64,000 nt of DNA from Pantoea cypripedii (GTDB taxonomy: Bacteria > Pseudomonadota > Gammaproteobacteria > Enterobacterales > Enterobacteriaceae), in NCBI RefSeq assembly GCF_002095535.1, contig NZ_MLJI01000001.1:753604-817603 (forward strand), in the 5' to 3' direction. The translations under genes were made by a program, and so were the position numbers. Positions 46,237-56,753 of the stretch are shown here, one piece after another. The notes below the pieces were generated by a model. It saw only the letters and a program-made list of their open reading frames with translations. It did no database searches and had not been told where the DNA came from. Numbering within the stretch: the stretch's first letter is position 1; every line of letters starts with the position of its first letter.

Positions 46237-47489
46237 TCAAGGCAACGGACAGAAAACTGGTAGTAGGACTCGAAATCGGCACCGCGAAGGTCGCCGCCCT
46301 GGTTGGGGAAATTCTGCCCGATGGTATGGTCAACATTATTGGGGTGGGCAGCTGCCCGTCTCGCGGTATGGATAAAGGTGGCGTGAATGACCTTGAATCG
46401 GTGGTGAAATGCGTGCAGCGCGCCATCGATCAGGCTGAATTGATGGCAGATTGCCAGATTTCATCCGTCTACCTTGCTTTATCGGGCAAACATATCAGTT
46501 GTCAGAACGAAATCGGGATGGTTCCGATTTCCGAAGAGGAAGTGACTCAGGATGATGTAGAGAACGTCGTGCATACCGCGAAATCGGTCCGCGTACGTGA
46601 CGAGCACCGTATCCTGCATGTTATTCCTCAGGAATATGCCATCGATTATCAGGAAGGCATCAAAAATCCGGTTGGGCTGTCCGGCGTGCGTATGCAGGCG
46701 AAGGTTCATCTGATCACCTGCCACAACGATATGGCGAAAAATATCGTGAAGGCAGTGGAACGATGTGGCCTGAAAGTGGACCAACTGATTTTTGCCGGAC
46801 TGGCGTCCAGCTTCTCAGTATTGACTGAGGATGAACGTGAGCTGGGAGTCTGTGTTGTTGACATCGGTGGCGGTACAATGGATATCGCGGTATACACCGG
46901 CGGCGCGCTGCGCCACACCAAAGTGATCCCTTATGCCGGGAACGTGGTGACCAGTGATATCGCCTATGCCTTCGGTACGCCGCCAACGGATGCCGAAGCG
47001 ATTAAAGTACGCCACGGCTGTGCGCTGGGTTCCATCGTCGGTAAAGACGAGAATGTGGAAGTCCCGAGCGTAGGTGGACGTCCACCACGCAGCCTGCAAC
47101 GTCAGACGCTGGCGGAAGTGATTGAGCCGCGTTACACCGAATTGCTGAATCTGGTGAATGACGAGATTCTGCAACTGCAAGAACAACTGCGCCAGCAAGG
47201 CGTGAAGCACCATCTGGCGGCCGGTATTGTGCTGACCGGTGGCGCGGCGCAGATTGAAGGCCTGGCGGCCTGCGCCCAGCGTGTTTTCCACACGCAGGTG
47301 CGTATTGGTCAGCCACTGAACATCACTGGCCTGACGGATTATGCGCAGGAGCCGTACTACTCAACCGCAGTTGGTCTGCTGCATTACGGCAAAGAGTCAC
47401 ATATGAACGGTGATGCTGAAACGGAAAAACGTGCTTCAGTGGGCAATTGGTTTAAACGCATCAACAGCTGGCTGAAGAAAGAGTTTTAA
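46233..47489 (+). CDS. ftsA: Cell division protein FtsA
   Basis: FtsA is an actin-like ATPase that tethers FtsZ to the inner membrane. The 418-residue protein begins [17 protein letters not shown] (phosphate 1 loop), has the SHS2 (1C) domain from about residue 80, [14 protein letters not shown] near 207 and [11 protein letters not shown] near 335. The amphipathic C-terminal membrane-targeting helix ([15 protein letters not shown]) is intact. It is followed by 71 bases and then ftsZ. Confidence 0.97.
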   Translation: MIKATDRKLVVGLEIGTAKVAALVGEILPDGMVNIIGVGSCPSRGMDKGGVNDLESVVKCVQRAIDQAELMADCQISSVYLALSGKHISCQNEIGMVPISEEEVTQDDVENVVHTAKSVRVRDEHRILHVIPQEYAIDYQEGIKNPVGLSGVRMQAKVHLITCHNDMAKNIVKAVERCGLKVDQLIFAGLASSFSVLTEDERELGVCVVDIGGGTMDIAVYTGGALRHTKVIPYAGNVVTSDIAYAFGTPPTDAEAIKVRHGCALGSIVGKDENVEVPSVGGRPPRSLQRQTLAEVIEPRYTELLNLVNDEILQLQEQLRQQGVKHHLAAGIVLTGGAAQIEGLAACAQRVFHTQVRIGQPLNITGLTDYAQEPYYSTAVGLLHYGKESHMNGDAETEKRASVGNWFKRINSWLKKEF

Positions 47490-47560
47490 TTTTTGTAAAA
47501 GGGGATCATGCTGGCTTTTTTTATGATCTCCAGGCGACAGGCACATAACGGAGAGAAATC

Positions 47561-48715
47561 ATGTTTGAACCTATGGAATTAACCAATGACGCGGTGATTA
47601 AAGTCATCGGCGTCGGCGGTGGCGGTGGCAACGCCGTAGAGCACATGGTACGCGAGCGTATCGAAGGTGTGGAATTCTTCGCTGTGAACACCGACGCTCA
47701 GGCGTTGCGTAAAACAGCAGTCGGCCAGACGATCCAGATCGGGACCAATATCACCAAAGGTCTGGGTGCGGGTGCGAACCCGGAAGTCGGTCGTACCTCA
47801 GCGGAAGAAGATCGCGAAGCACTGCGTTCTGCGCTGGATGGGGCAGACATGGTGTTTATTGCCGCGGGTATGGGTGGCGGCACCGGTACGGGTGCGGCAC
47901 CGGTCGTGGCAGAAGTTGCCAAAGATTTGGGTATCCTGACCGTTGCGGTGGTGACCAAGCCATTCAACTTCGAAGGCAAAAAGCGTATGGCTTTTGCCGA
48001 GCAGGGTATCGCTGAACTGTCGAAGCATGTCGATTCACTGATCACCATTCCGAACGACAAGCTGCTGAAAGTGCTGGGCCGCGGCATCTCTCTGCTGGAT
48101 GCATTCGGTGCAGCGAACGACGTGCTGAAAGGCGCGGTGCAGGGTATCGCTGAACTGATTACCCGTCCGGGTCTGATGAACGTTGACTTCGCGGACGTGC
48201 GTACCGTGATGTCTGAGATGGGTTACGCCATGATGGGTTCAGGCGTGGCTTGTGGTGAAGACCGTGCCGAAGAAGCGGCAGAAATGGCGATTTCCAGCCC
48301 GCTGCTGGAAGATATCGACCTGTCTGGTGCGCGTGGTGTGCTGGTTAACATCACCGCGGGCTTCGATCTGCGTCTCGACGAGTTCGAAACCGTGGGTAAC
48401 ACCATCCGTGCTTTCGCATCGGACAACGCAACCGTGGTAATCGGTACTTCTCTGGATCCAGAGATGAACGACGAACTGCGCGTGACCGTGGTGGCGACCG
48501 GTATCGGTATGGACAAACGTCCGGAAATCACCCTGGTGACCAACAAGCAGAGCAGCCAGCCAGTGATGGATCATCGTTACCAGCAGCATGGTATGGCACC
48601 GCTGCCGCAGGAGCAAAAACCTGCTGCGAAAGTGGTCAACGATCCCGCAGCGGCATCTGGCAAAGAACCTGACTATCTGGATATTCCGGCGTTTCTGCGT
48701 AAGCAAGCCGACTAA
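47561..48715 (+). CDS. ftsZ: Tubulin-like division GTPase FtsZ
   Basis: FtsZ polymerises into the Z-ring. The 384-residue protein has the tubulin signature [11 protein letters not shown] near residue 107, the T7 synergy loop [11 protein letters not shown] near 207 with catalytic aspartates, a variable linker and the conserved C-terminal tail [14 protein letters not shown] that binds FtsA and ZipA. Length is one residue from E. coli. It ends the division part of the cluster; lpxC starts 101 bases on. Confidence 0.98.
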   Translation: MFEPMELTNDAVIKVIGVGGGGGNAVEHMVRERIEGVEFFAVNTDAQALRKTAVGQTIQIGTNITKGLGAGANPEVGRTSAEEDREALRSALDGADMVFIAAGMGGGTGTGAAPVVAEVAKDLGILTVAVVTKPFNFEGKKRMAFAEQGIAELSKHVDSLITIPNDKLLKVLGRGISLLDAFGAANDVLKGAVQGIAELITRPGLMNVDFADVRTVMSEMGYAMMGSGVACGEDRAEEAAEMAISSPLLEDIDLSGARGVLVNITAGFDLRLDEFETVGNTIRAFASDNATVVIGTSLDPEMNDELRVTVVATGIGMDKRPEITLVTNKQSSQPVMDHRYQQHGMAPLPQEQKPAAKVVNDPAAASGKEPDYLDIPAFLRKQAD

Positions 48716-48816
48716 GAATAACCCGAGAATTGGGTTTCTCCGCTCTTTGTGCTAAAGTGTTCGCCCGCTGGTAATTTATACTAGCGGTCGGATGGGTAAT
48801 ATTGCGAGATAATGCG

Positions 48817-49734
48817 ATGATCAAACAAAGGACACTAAAACGTATTGTTCAGGCGACTGGCGTCGGTTTACATACCGGCAAAAAAGTCACACTGACCTTA
48901 CGCCCTGCGTCGGCTAATACCGGGGTCATCTATCGTCGCACTGACTTGAATCCACCGGTTGATTTCCCGGCTGATGCAAAATACGTGCGCGACACCATGC
49001 TAAGTACATGTCTGGTGAATGATGAAGGCGTGCGTATTTCGACCGTTGAACACCTGAACGCCGCGTTGGCCGGACTGGGTATCGATAACATTGTTGTTGA
49101 AGTCGATGCACCAGAAATCCCGATCATGGACGGCAGTGCTGCACCTTTTATCTATTTGCTGATGGATGCGGGTATCCACGAGCTGAACAGCGCGAAGAAA
49201 TTTGTGCGTGTTAAGCAAACGGTGCGCGTTGAAGATGGCGACAAGTGGGCTGAGATCAAACCTTACAATGGTTTCTCGCTCGACTTCACCATCGATTTTA
49301 AACATCCGGCAATTGATTCCAGCTCGCAGCGCTATCAGCTCAACTTCTCGGCCGAGGCGTTTGTGCGCCAGATCAGCCGTGCGCGTACTTTCGGCTTTAT
49401 GCGTGAAATCGAATATCTGCAGTCTAAAGGCCTGTGCCTGGGCGGTAGTTTAGATTGTGCGATTGGCCTCGACGACTTCCGCGTACTGAACGAAGAAGGT
49501 CTGCGCTTTGAGGATGAGTTCGTTCGTCACAAAATGCTGGACGCTATCGGCGACCTGTTTATGTGTGGTCATAACGTTATTGGCGCGTTTTCCGCCTTTA
49601 AGTCAGGCCATGCACTGAACAACAAACTGCTGCAAGCGGTACTGGCGAAACAGGAAGCCTGGGAATGGGCGACCTTCGAAGACGAAGCTGAACTGCCGCT
49701 GGCATTCAAAGCACCCAATCTGGTCCTGGCGTAA
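48817..49734 (+). CDS. lpxC: UDP-3-O-acyl-N-acetylglucosamine deacetylase
   Basis: LpxC is the zinc deacetylase that commits UDP-GlcNAc to lipid A and is controlled by FtsH proteolysis. The 305 residues equal E. coli. Zinc ligands are in [10 protein letters not shown] (His near residue 79) and KMLDAIGDL / GHNVIGAF near 238-265. The ATG at 48817 matches the family. The upstream gap has a possible -10 TATACT (48777-48782) but no clear -35. The C-terminus ends APNLVLA, near the LpxC degradation tail of E. coli. Confidence 0.97.
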   Translation: MIKQRTLKRIVQATGVGLHTGKKVTLTLRPASANTGVIYRRTDLNPPVDFPADAKYVRDTMLSTCLVNDEGVRISTVEHLNAALAGLGIDNIVVEVDAPEIPIMDGSAAPFIYLLMDAGIHELNSAKKFVRVKQTVRVEDGDKWAEIKPYNGFSLDFTIDFKHPAIDSSSQRYQLNFSAEAFVRQISRARTFGFMREIEYLQSKGLCLGGSLDCAIGLDDFRVLNEEGLRFEDEFVRHKMLDAIGDLFMCGHNVIGAFSAFKSGHALNNKLLQAVLAKQEAWEWATFEDEAELPLAFKAPNLVLA

Positions 49735-49743
49735 GTCAGGCAC

Positions 49744-49800
49744 AAAACGGCGGGTTTCCCTGACACTCTCTCCGGTCAGTGGCTCCTGCCGTTTTTTATT
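49744..49800 (+). terminator. Terminator after lpxC
   Basis: AAACGGC (49745-49751) pairs with GCCGTTT at the right, with an inner CTGAC/GTCAG stem between them, and a run of six T follows. It lies just past the lpxC stop, so secM-secA probably also has its own promoter. Confidence 0.75.
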
Positions 49801-50004
49801 GTCTCCTGCCATTTCTGTCTAAAGACAGGCTCATCACTGCCAACACTGGCTAAACGCTGTACAAAAAAGCGCGAAATCTCCCCGCAGCCGTTTAATCACT
49901 GGTGTGGAAGCCACACATAAATGCTATTATCAGGCGCTTGTATTGGCAGGGTACGCCGTTAAACACGGTGGATGACTTACTTACTGAAGTTTTGTGGACG
50001 GGTT

Positions 50005-50511
50005 GTGATCGGGATTTTTTCACGCTGGCGACAATTTGGCAGACGCTACTTCTGGCCGCATCTCCTGTTGGGGATGGTTGCAGCCAGCTTTGGCTTGCCC
50101 GCCTGTGCCCAGACTGCCGAACCTGCTTCCGCAGATACCCCTGTCAGCAGCCTGTTTACCGGCAATGTTGTTCGTTTTGACCATTTAATTCGCCTGCAGG
50201 AAACTGCGCGCCGTCCGAACTTCAATGTCGATTACTGGCATCAACATGCCATTCGTACCGTTATCCGCCATCTTTCCTTCAGCATGACGCCTCCGGCGCA
50301 GGCGGAAAACGAGAATGCAGTACCGCTGGCAGCACAAAAGCTGGCGTTGATCGATTCATTACAGGCATTGCTGACCTCGCCAGCGATGCCGCAGATTGCT
50401 GCTGAATCGCAGCCTGCCGTTCTGGCCTCAGAACCGCAACTTAATACCCCCGCTTTCTGGTTATCTGCTATTCGCGGCATTCGTGCCGGACCTTCATTGC
50501 TCAACTGCTAA
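50005..50511 (+). CDS. secM: Secretion monitor SecM (translation arrest regulator of secA)
   Basis: SecM is exported while its own nascent chain stalls the ribosome unless Sec pulls it, which exposes the secA ribosome site. I chose GTG at 50005 (reading IGIFSRWRQFGRRYFWPHLL) because it aligns with the E. coli GTG start; an ATG at 49972 is also in frame. The 168-residue product has a long signal peptide (to about PACAQTA) and ends in an arrest segment with Trp152, Leu153 and GIRAGP at 158-163. The E. coli position Phe150 is Asn147 here and Ile156 is Leu153. Confidence 0.9.
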   Translation: MIGIFSRWRQFGRRYFWPHLLLGMVAASFGLPACAQTAEPASADTPVSSLFTGNVVRFDHLIRLQETARRPNFNVDYWHQHAIRTVIRHLSFSMTPPAQAENENAVPLAAQKLALIDSLQALLTSPAMPQIAAESQPAVLASEPQLNTPAFWLSAIRGIRAGPSLLNC

Positions 50512-50568
50512 CTTTTTTCCCGCACACTTTTTAGATTTCGCAGTCCGTGAAGTCACGGCTGAATTGAG
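50500..50568 (+). promoter_or_regulatory. secM-secA mRNA structure masking the secA ribosome site
   Basis: CTCAA (50500-50504, in the last secM codons) can pair with TTGAG (50564-50568), which overlaps the secA Shine-Dalgarno. Between them CAG-CCGTGA (50541-50550) forms a 9-bp hairpin with TCACGG-CTG (50553-50561). E. coli uses the same layout, with SecM codons paired to the secA site. A ribosome stalled at the arrest motif would disrupt the pairing. Confidence 0.6.
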
Positions 50569-50580
50569 AATATATTTATC

Positions 50581-53286
50581 ATGTTAATCAAATTGTTAAC
50601 TAAAGTTTTTGGTAGCAGCAATGATCGTACTCTGCGTCGCATGCGTAAAGTTGTGGATGTCATCAGCAAAATGGAGCCGGAATTTGAAAAGCTCTCTGAT
50701 GATGAACTGAAAGCCAAAACCGGTTTATTCCGTGAGCGCCTGGAAAAAGGCGAAGTGCTGGAAAGCCTGATCCCGGAAGCCTTTGCAACGGTACGTGAAG
50801 CCAGTAAGCGTGTATTTGGTATGCGTCACTTTGACGTGCAGCTGATTGGCGGCATGGTGCTGAATGAGCGCTGCATTGCCGAGATGCGTACCGGTGAAGG
50901 TAAAACCCTGACCGCCACCCTGCCTGCTTACCTCAATGCGCTGAGTGGCAAAGGCGTTCACGTCGTAACAGTCAACGACTACCTTGCACAGCGTGACGCC
51001 GAAAATAACCGTCCGCTGTTTGAGTTCCTGGGTCTGACGGTGGGTATCAACCTGCCGGGTATGCCCTCCATCGCCAAGCGCGCCGCTTACGCTGCCGATA
51101 TCACCTACGGCACCAACAACGAATACGGTTTCGACTACCTGCGCGATAACATGGCGTTCAGCCCGGAAGAGCGTGTACAGCGTAAACTGCACTACGCGCT
51201 GGTGGATGAAGTGGACTCCATCCTCATCGATGAAGCGCGTACACCGCTGATCATCTCTGGCCCGGCGGAAGACAGCTCTGACCTGTATATCAAGGTTAAT
51301 AAAATCATCCCGCACCTGGTTCGTCAGGAAAAAGAAGATTCCGACACCTTCCAGGGTGAGGGTGATTTCTGGGTAGATGAAAAAGGCCGTCAGGCGCATA
51401 TGACCGAGCGCGGTCTGGTGAAAGTTGAAGAGTTGCTGGTCAGCCAGAGCATTATGGATGAAGGTGAATCACTGTATTCACCGAGCAACATCATGCTGAT
51501 GCATCACGTGACTGCGGCACTGCGCGCTCACGCGCTGTTCACCCGTGACGTGGATTACATCGTTAAAGATGGTGAAGTGGTCATCGTCGATGAGCACACT
51601 GGCCGTACCATGCAGGGGCGTCGCTGGTCTGATGGTTTACATCAGGCGGTTGAAGCGAAAGAAGGCGTGGAAATCCAGAACGAGAACCAGACGCTGGCCT
51701 CGATTACCTTCCAGAACTATTTCCGTATCTATGAAAAACTGGCCGGTATGACCGGTACGGCTGATACCGAAGCCTTTGAATTTAGCTCGATTTATAAGCT
51801 TGATACCATTGTCGTACCGACCAACCGTCCGATGGTGCGTAAAGATATGGCTGATCTGGTCTACATGACCGAGAAAGAGAAGATCGATGCCATCATCGAA
51901 GATATCCGTGCCTGTACTGCCAACGGGCAGCCGGTGCTGGTGGGTACCATCTCCATCGAAAAATCAGAAGTGGTGTCCAACGAGCTGACGCGTGCGGGCA
52001 TCAAGCACAGCGTGCTGAACGCCAAATTCCACGCCCGTGAAGCGGATATCGTGGCCCAGGCGGGTCAGCCTGGCGCCGTGACCATCGCCACTAACATGGC
52101 CGGTCGTGGTACTGACATTATGCTGGGTGGTAACTGGCATGCCGAAGTGGCGGAGCTGGAAGCGCCGACTGAAGCACAGATTGAAGAAATCAAAAACGCC
52201 TGGCAGCAGCGCCATGAAGCGGTGCTGGCTGCCGGTGGTCTGCATATTATCGGTACTGAGCGCCATGAATCGCGTCGTATCGATAACCAGCTGCGTGGTC
52301 GTGCGGGCCGTCAGGGTGACGCCGGTTCATCACGTTTCTACCTGTCGATGGAAGATGCGCTGATGCGTATTTTCGCCTCGGATCGTGTGTCTAACATGAT
52401 GCGTAAGCTGGGTATGAAGCCGGGTGAAGCGATTGAGCATCCGTGGGTGACCAAAGCGATTGCCAATGCGCAACGTAAAGTGGAAAGCCGCAACTTCGAT
52501 ATTCGTAAGCAGTTGCTGGAATATGATGACGTGGCGAACGACCAGCGTCGTGCTATTTACAGCCAGCGTAACGAACTGCTGGATGTGTCTGACGTGTCAG
52601 AAACCATCAACAGCATCCGTGAAGATGTGTTCAAAGCCACCATCGACACTTATATTCCGCCGCAGTCGCTGGAAGAAATGTGGGATGTGCCGGGACTGGA
52701 AGAGCGTCTGCGCACCGATTTCGACCTCAATCTGCCGATTGCTGAATGGCTGGATAAAGAGCCGGATCTGCATGAAGAGACGCTGCGCGAACGTATCATG
52801 AAGCACGCAACGGAAAGCTACGCTGCCAAAGAAGAAGTGGTGGGCGTGGAAATGATGCGTAACTTTGAGAAAGGCGTGATGCTGCAAACGCTGGATTCGC
52901 TGTGGAAAGAGCATCTGGCGGCGATGGATTATCTGCGTCAGGGTATCCACCTGCGTGGCTATGCGCAGAAAGATCCGAAGCAGGAATACAAACGTGAATC
53001 TTTCGCCATGTTTGCTGCCATGCTGGAATCATTGAAATATGAAGTGATCAGCACCCTGAGCAAAGTTCAGGTGCGTATGCCGGAAGAAGTCGAAGCGATG
53101 GAGCTGCAGCGTCGTGAAGATGCTGAGCGTCTGGCACAGCAGCAGCAACTCAGCCATGTGGACGATGAAACCGCAGCGGCCGCCGCGCTGGCAGCGCAGG
53201 GTGGGGAACGCAAGGTCGGTCGTAACGATCCATGCCCATGTGGTTCGGGTAAAAAATATAAGCAGTGTCACGGCCGCCTGGCCTGA
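50581..53286 (+). CDS. secA: Preprotein translocase motor SecA
   Basis: SecA is the ATPase that pushes unfolded proteins through SecYEG. The 901 residues equal E. coli SecA. Walker A is [11 protein letters not shown] near residue 102, the DEVD box [16 protein letters not shown] near 205, and the second nucleotide domain has [12 protein letters not shown] near 505 and [13 protein letters not shown] near 575. The C-terminal zinc motif [19 protein letters not shown] is complete, so the SecB/ribosome-binding tail is present. Confidence 0.98.
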   Translation: MLIKLLTKVFGSSNDRTLRRMRKVVDVISKMEPEFEKLSDDELKAKTGLFRERLEKGEVLESLIPEAFATVREASKRVFGMRHFDVQLIGGMVLNERCIAEMRTGEGKTLTATLPAYLNALSGKGVHVVTVNDYLAQRDAENNRPLFEFLGLTVGINLPGMPSIAKRAAYAADITYGTNNEYGFDYLRDNMAFSPEERVQRKLHYALVDEVDSILIDEARTPLIISGPAEDSSDLYIKVNKIIPHLVRQEKEDSDTFQGEGDFWVDEKGRQAHMTERGLVKVEELLVSQSIMDEGESLYSPSNIMLMHHVTAALRAHALFTRDVDYIVKDGEVVIVDEHTGRTMQGRRWSDGLHQAVEAKEGVEIQNENQTLASITFQNYFRIYEKLAGMTGTADTEAFEFSSIYKLDTIVVPTNRPMVRKDMADLVYMTEKEKIDAIIEDIRACTANGQPVLVGTISIEKSEVVSNELTRAGIKHSVLNAKFHAREADIVAQAGQPGAVTIATNMAGRGTDIMLGGNWHAEVAELEAPTEAQIEEIKNAWQQRHEAVLAAGGLHIIGTERHESRRIDNQLRGRAGRQGDAGSSRFYLSMEDALMRIFASDRVSNMMRKLGMKPGEAIEHPWVTKAIANAQRKVESRNFDIRKQLLEYDDVANDQRRAIYSQRNELLDVSDVSETINSIREDVFKATIDTYIPPQSLEEMWDVPGLEERLRTDFDLNLPIAEWLDKEPDLHEETLRERIMKHATESYAAKEEVVGVEMMRNFEKGVMLQTLDSLWKEHLAAMDYLRQGIHLRGYAQKDPKQEYKRESFAMFAAMLESLKYEVISTLSKVQVRMPEEVEAMELQRREDAERLAQQQQLSHVDDETAAAAALAAQGGERKVGRNDPCPCGSGKKYKQCHGRLA

Positions 53287-53294
53287 TAATAACA

Positions 53295-53314
53295 AAGGAG
53301 CCTGATGGCTCCTT
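53295..53314 (+). terminator. Hairpin after secA
   Basis: AAGGAGCC (53295-53302) pairs perfectly with GGCTCCTT (53307-53314) around TGAT, 8 bases past the secA stop. The U tract is short, so it may be a weak terminator. Confidence 0.55.
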
Positions 53315-53354
53315 CAGACCGTTGACAAAGCCCAGGTCCTTGTCTGGCACAAAC

Positions 53355-53428
53355 TGTAGCGGCGCGATTTATCGCGCATTTCTGTGCGTGTTGGCAGAAA
53401 AAACCGCGCGATAAATCGCGCCGCTACA
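53355..53428. repeat. REPIN-like element upstream of mutT
   Basis: Perfect 23-base inverted arms lie at 53355-53377 and 53406-53428. The arm sequence is identical to the copy at 8703: TGTAGCGG followed by GCGCGAT-TT-ATCGCGC. The 28-base centre differs between the two copies, as expected for REPINs. It separates secA and mutT and is transcribed with them if the secA hairpin is leaky. Confidence 0.87.
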
Positions 53429-53466
53429 AAATCAGCGCTTCATTCATCTTTAGCGGAACTCAGTTT

Positions 53467-53862
53467 ATGAAACACCTGCAAGTCGCGGTGGGCATCATTC
53501 GCAATGCCAGCCATCAGATCTTCCTTGCTCAGCGCGCGGCAAGCTCTTACATGGCCAATAAATGGGAGTTTCCAGGCGGGAAAATCGAACAAGGTGAAAC
53601 CGCTGAACAGGCGCTGAAGCGTGAGTTAATGGAAGAGACCGGTATTGACGTGACGGCTGCCAAGGCGATCGGTCAAGCCGATCACAGCTACGAAGATTTG
53701 CGTGTGACGCTGCATTTCTTTCTGGTCGAAGGCTGGCAGGGCGAGCCGTGGGGCAAAGAAGGGCAGCCGCAACGCTGGGTTGAGCAGCAAGCGCTGGTTG
53801 CCGATGAATTTCCACCCGCTAACCATGCGCTGATTGCGCGTCTGGTCGCAGGCGAAATCTGA
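53467..53862 (+). CDS. mutT: 8-oxo-dGTP diphosphatase MutT
   Basis: MutT removes 8-oxo-dGTP from the nucleotide pool and prevents A:T to C:G mutation. The 131-residue protein has a full Nudix box starting GGKIEQGETAEQALKRELME near residue 37 and continuing EETGID, with all metal-binding glutamates. E. coli MutT has 129 residues. A 10-bp hairpin follows its stop. Confidence 0.96.
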   Translation: MKHLQVAVGIIRNASHQIFLAQRAASSYMANKWEFPGGKIEQGETAEQALKRELMEETGIDVTAAKAIGQADHSYEDLRVTLHFFLVEGWQGEPWGKEGQPQRWVEQQALVADEFPPANHALIARLVAGEI

Positions 53863-53886
53863 CATCAGGGGCGCAGGCCCCTGATG
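53863..53886. terminator. Bidirectional hairpin between mutT and yacG
   Basis: CATCAGGGGC (53863-53872) pairs perfectly with GCCCCTGATG (53877-53886) around a 4-base loop. It starts at the mutT stop and ends one base before the yacG stop. No U tract is present on either strand. Confidence 0.55.
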
Positions 53887-53887
53887 G

Positions 53888-54085
53888 TTATTGCTGCTCT
53901 TCACTCCAGTCATCGCTGTCCGTGAGGTCACCGCTACTGGGGATGCGTTTTTCTTCCGCCGCCCACTCGCCTAAGTCAATCAGCTGGCAGCGTTTGCTGC
54001 AAAACGGACGCCACGGACTCAACTCATCCCACATCACGTCTTTACCGCAATTGGGACAGGACACAATAATCATTTCTTCCTGCAT
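53888..54085 (-). CDS. yacG: DNA gyrase inhibitor YacG (zinc-binding)
   Basis: YacG is a small zinc protein that binds GyrB and inhibits DNA gyrase. The 65-residue protein, equal in length to E. coli, has CPNCGKDV near residue 10 and [15 protein letters not shown] near 28, giving a four-cysteine zinc site. An acidic tail (SDDWSEEQQ) follows. The ATG at 54085 is preceded by GAGG at ideal spacing; a start 15 bases upstream lacks that. It lies 8 bases after zapD. Confidence 0.93.
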   Translation of the reverse strand: MQEEMIIVSCPNCGKDVMWDELSPWRPFCSKRCQLIDLGEWAAEEKRIPSSGDLTDSDDWSEEQQ

Positions 54086-54093
54086 AACATCCT

Positions 54094-54837
54094 CTAACAA
54101 CAGGCCAGTTCAAAATTAAGTCGCGCAGGCACGTCACCACGCTCACTGTCCAGCGGCAGGAAACGAATGGCATAACGGCTCTTGTGGCCGGATACCTGCG
54201 GGTAAAGCGCGTCTTCCAGCGTCAGTTGCAGCCGTAACAAATCAGCGCCTTCGGCGTTATCCTGATAAAAACCGTTCAGGCTGGTTTGATTACGGAAAAC
54301 ACCCGACTGACGAATCAGATCGAGGATCATCACCAGGCTATTGCGCAGCGGATTTAGCGACTCGACCCAGGTATTCACCTGCGTGTCGCGTACGGATTGT
54401 TCGAGGTGCAACCAAATATGCAAGCCGGGGATATCAAAGCTACAGCAGCCGCCAGGAATGCTCAGACGCTGACGGACCAGCCCAACCAGGCGGTCTTCAC
54501 GTAATTGCTGGCCCATGCGTGGTGCCTGCATCAACTCAGACGATTGCTGTTTTAACTGCTTGCTAAGGGATTCAACCCGTTGCAGATCCACGCCGGGAAC
54601 GTCGAGCCAGGCGCGCAATTTCTGCTGCTGCCGCTCCAGTTCTTTCAGCAATTCCGTGCGCATATCGCCACGTTCGAAGATATCCAGCAAATCACCAATA
54701 ATGCGGAAAACACCCAGCGCCGACACGGAGCTGGTAACGGGAATGGTGTCGTGCAACTGGTTAAGCAAAAACTCAACGCGCAGCCAGGTGCGCATCTTCT
54801 CATTCAGGGGATGTTCAAACAGAACGACTGTACTCAT
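54094..54837 (-). CDS. zapD: Z-ring-associated protein ZapD
   Basis: ZapD (YacF) binds the FtsZ C-terminal tail and bundles protofilaments. The 247 residues equal E. coli ZapD. It is a helical protein with the conserved start [16 protein letters not shown] and ends in DFELACC-type residues (NFELACC here). The start at 54837 matches the family; the frame stays open 60 codons upstream inside coaE, which I reject. It starts 4 bases after the coaE stop. Confidence 0.95.
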   Translation of the reverse strand: MSTVVLFEHPLNEKMRTWLRVEFLLNQLHDTIPVTSSVSALGVFRIIGDLLDIFERGDMRTELLKELERQQQKLRAWLDVPGVDLQRVESLSKQLKQQSSELMQAPRMGQQLREDRLVGLVRQRLSIPGGCCSFDIPGLHIWLHLEQSVRDTQVNTWVESLNPLRNSLVMILDLIRQSGVFRNQTSLNGFYQDNAEGADLLRLQLTLEDALYPQVSGHKSRYAIRFLPLDSERGDVPARLNFELACC

Positions 54838-54841
54838 GATG

Positions 54842-55450
54842 TTAATCCTGTCCTGCTGCTGCCAGGCGCAAATAGCGCTGGTGAAGTTCAGCAACACGCG
54901 GCAGCGCGTCATCAGGCGTGCCACTATTATCAATGATGTCATCCGCGACGGCCAGGCGCTGCTGTCGGCTGGCCTGCGCGGCAAGAATATTTTTGGCCTG
55001 TGCGAGAGAAATCCCATCGCGCTGTTGGGTGCGCTGCAATTGAGTTACCTCATCCACATCCACTACCAGCACGCGATCGGCCTGATGCTGTAAGCTATTT
55101 TCCACCAGCAAGGGCACCACCCACAGTACATAAGGTGAGGTCGCAAGTTGCTTTAACTGCTGAGTTCGCGCATTAATCAGCGGATGCAGCAGTTGGTTCA
55201 GCCAGTTCTTTTCCTGTGGCTGCTGAAAAATAATCTCGCGCAGACGTGCGCGATAAAGGGTGCCTTCCGCCGTCAGGATGGATTCACCATGGCGTTGGGC
55301 AATGGCCTGCAATGCCGGTGTACCTGGCTCAACCACTTCTCTGGCAATGGCGTCGGCGTCAACAATATCGACGCCCAGGGCCGCAAAGGCATTGGCGATG
55401 GTAGATTTGCCACTACCAATACCACCCGTTAGCGCAACGGTAAAAGGCAT
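54842..55450 (-). CDS. coaE: Dephospho-CoA kinase
   Basis: CoaE phosphorylates dephospho-CoA in the last step of coenzyme A synthesis. The 202-residue P-loop kinase has [12 protein letters not shown] near residue 7, [13 protein letters not shown] near 33 and the LID-type segment RDGIS near 140. E. coli CoaE has 206 residues. It leads the leftward coaE-zapD-yacG operon and is divergent from guaC. Confidence 0.96.
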   Translation of the reverse strand: MPFTVALTGGIGSGKSTIANAFAALGVDIVDADAIAREVVEPGTPALQAIAQRHGESILTAEGTLYRARLREIIFQQPQEKNWLNQLLHPLINARTQQLKQLATSPYVLWVVPLLVENSLQHQADRVLVVDVDEVTQLQRTQQRDGISLAQAKNILAAQASRQQRLAVADDIIDNSGTPDDALPRVAELHQRYLRLAAAGQD

Positions 55451-55679
55451 AACGTTATCCCGGAGTTCGCACTGTCATGCCACCACAACCTGCGTATCAC
55501 TAAAAGCAAGATGAGAGCACGATCACAATCGATTTTCTCAGCTAAATTTAACGGATTGTAGCTTAAATAAAGTGAAATTCGCAGTCTTGTCGCGGAACGA
55601 ATGGCGCGTATGATAACGACACTGGAGCCGTGAGCGCTACCCGAACTGCGGTTCGATGCCACTAACCAGGACACTTGTT

Positions 55680-56720
55680 ATGCGTATTGAAGAAGATTTA
55701 AAACTGGGCTTTAAAGACGTACTCATCCGCCCTAAACGCTCCACCCTGAAAAGCCGTTCCGAAGTCGAGCTGGAACGTACCTATACTTTCAAACATTCTG
55801 GTCTGAGCTGGACAGGCGTACCGGTGATTGCCGCCAATATGGATACGGTGGGCACCTTCACCATGGCCGAAGCACTGGCTGCTTTTGGTGTGCTGACCGC
55901 CGTTCATAAACATTACAGCGTTGAAGACTGGCAGGCATTTATTCAGCGTGTTCCGGCGTCCGTATTGAGCCACGTGATGGTTTCCTCCGGGACTTCAGAA
56001 GCAGATTTCAGCAAATTAACCGCCGTTCTGGCACTTTCCCCGCAACTGAATTTTATCTGCATTGACGTTGCCAATGGCTATTCCGAGCACTTTGTCGCAT
56101 TTCTGCAACGCGCCCGCGAAAGCTTCCCCGGTAAAACCATCTGCGCAGGTAACGTGGTTACCGGTGAAATGGTTGAAGAATTGATTCTTTCCGGCGCAGA
56201 TATTGTGAAAGTGGGCATCGGTCCGGGGTCGGTCTGTACTACCCGCGTTAAAACCGGTGTCGGCTATCCGCAGCTTTCGGCGGTGATTGAGTGTGCGGAT
56301 GCCGCGCATGGCCTTGGGGGGCAGATTGTCAGTGACGGTGGCTGTGCCGTACCGGGTGATATCGCAAAAGCGTTTGGCGGCGGCGCAGATTTTGTCATGC
56401 TTGGCGGTATGCTGGCGGCGCATGATGAATGTGAAGGCACCCTCGTGGAGGAACACGGTGAGCAATTTATGCTGTTTTATGGCATGAGTTCTGAGTCGGC
56501 CATGAAGCGCCATGTAGGCGGTGTGGCGCAATATCGGGCGGCAGAAGGGAAGACGGTGCGTTTACCGTTGCGCGGCCCGGTTGAAGAAACGATTAAAGAT
56601 ATTCTGGGTGGCTTGCGTTCAGCCTGTACCTATGTGGGTGCGGAAAGACTTAAAGAGCTGACCAAGCGCACCACCTTTATCCGTGTTGCTGAACAGGAAA
56701 ACCGCGTGTTTACACGCTGA
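55680..56720 (+). CDS. guaC: GMP reductase
   Basis: GuaC reduces GMP to IMP with NADPH, recycling guanine nucleotides. The 346-residue TIM-barrel has the IMPDH/GMPR signature with the catalytic cysteine in [13 protein letters not shown] near residue 186, and the phosphate loop [10 protein letters not shown] near 220 followed by [11 protein letters not shown]. The start [11 protein letters not shown] matches the family; eight upstream in-frame codons are rejected. The 229-base gap to coaE shows no further gene. Confidence 0.96.
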   Translation: MRIEEDLKLGFKDVLIRPKRSTLKSRSEVELERTYTFKHSGLSWTGVPVIAANMDTVGTFTMAEALAAFGVLTAVHKHYSVEDWQAFIQRVPASVLSHVMVSSGTSEADFSKLTAVLALSPQLNFICIDVANGYSEHFVAFLQRARESFPGKTICAGNVVTGEMVEELILSGADIVKVGIGPGSVCTTRVKTGVGYPQLSAVIECADAAHGLGGQIVSDGGCAVPGDIAKAFGGGADFVMLGGMLAAHDECEGTLVEEHGEQFMLFYGMSSESAMKRHVGGVAQYRAAEGKTVRLPLRGPVEETIKDILGGLRSACTYVGAERLKELTKRTTFIRVAEQENRVFTR

Positions 56721-56730
56721 TGCCGTGAAG

Positions 56731-56753
56731 CGGGTGCATGTGATATGCACCCG
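56731..56753. terminator. Hairpin between guaC and hofC
   Basis: CGGGTGCAT (56731-56739) pairs with ATGCACCCG (56745-56753) around 5 bases, filling the gap between the two convergent stops. No U tract follows. Confidence 0.5.

Noticed and set aside
54838..55017. 60-residue N-terminal extension of zapD inside coaE
   Set aside because: It is a shadow of coaE in another frame; ZapD starts at [11 protein letters not shown].
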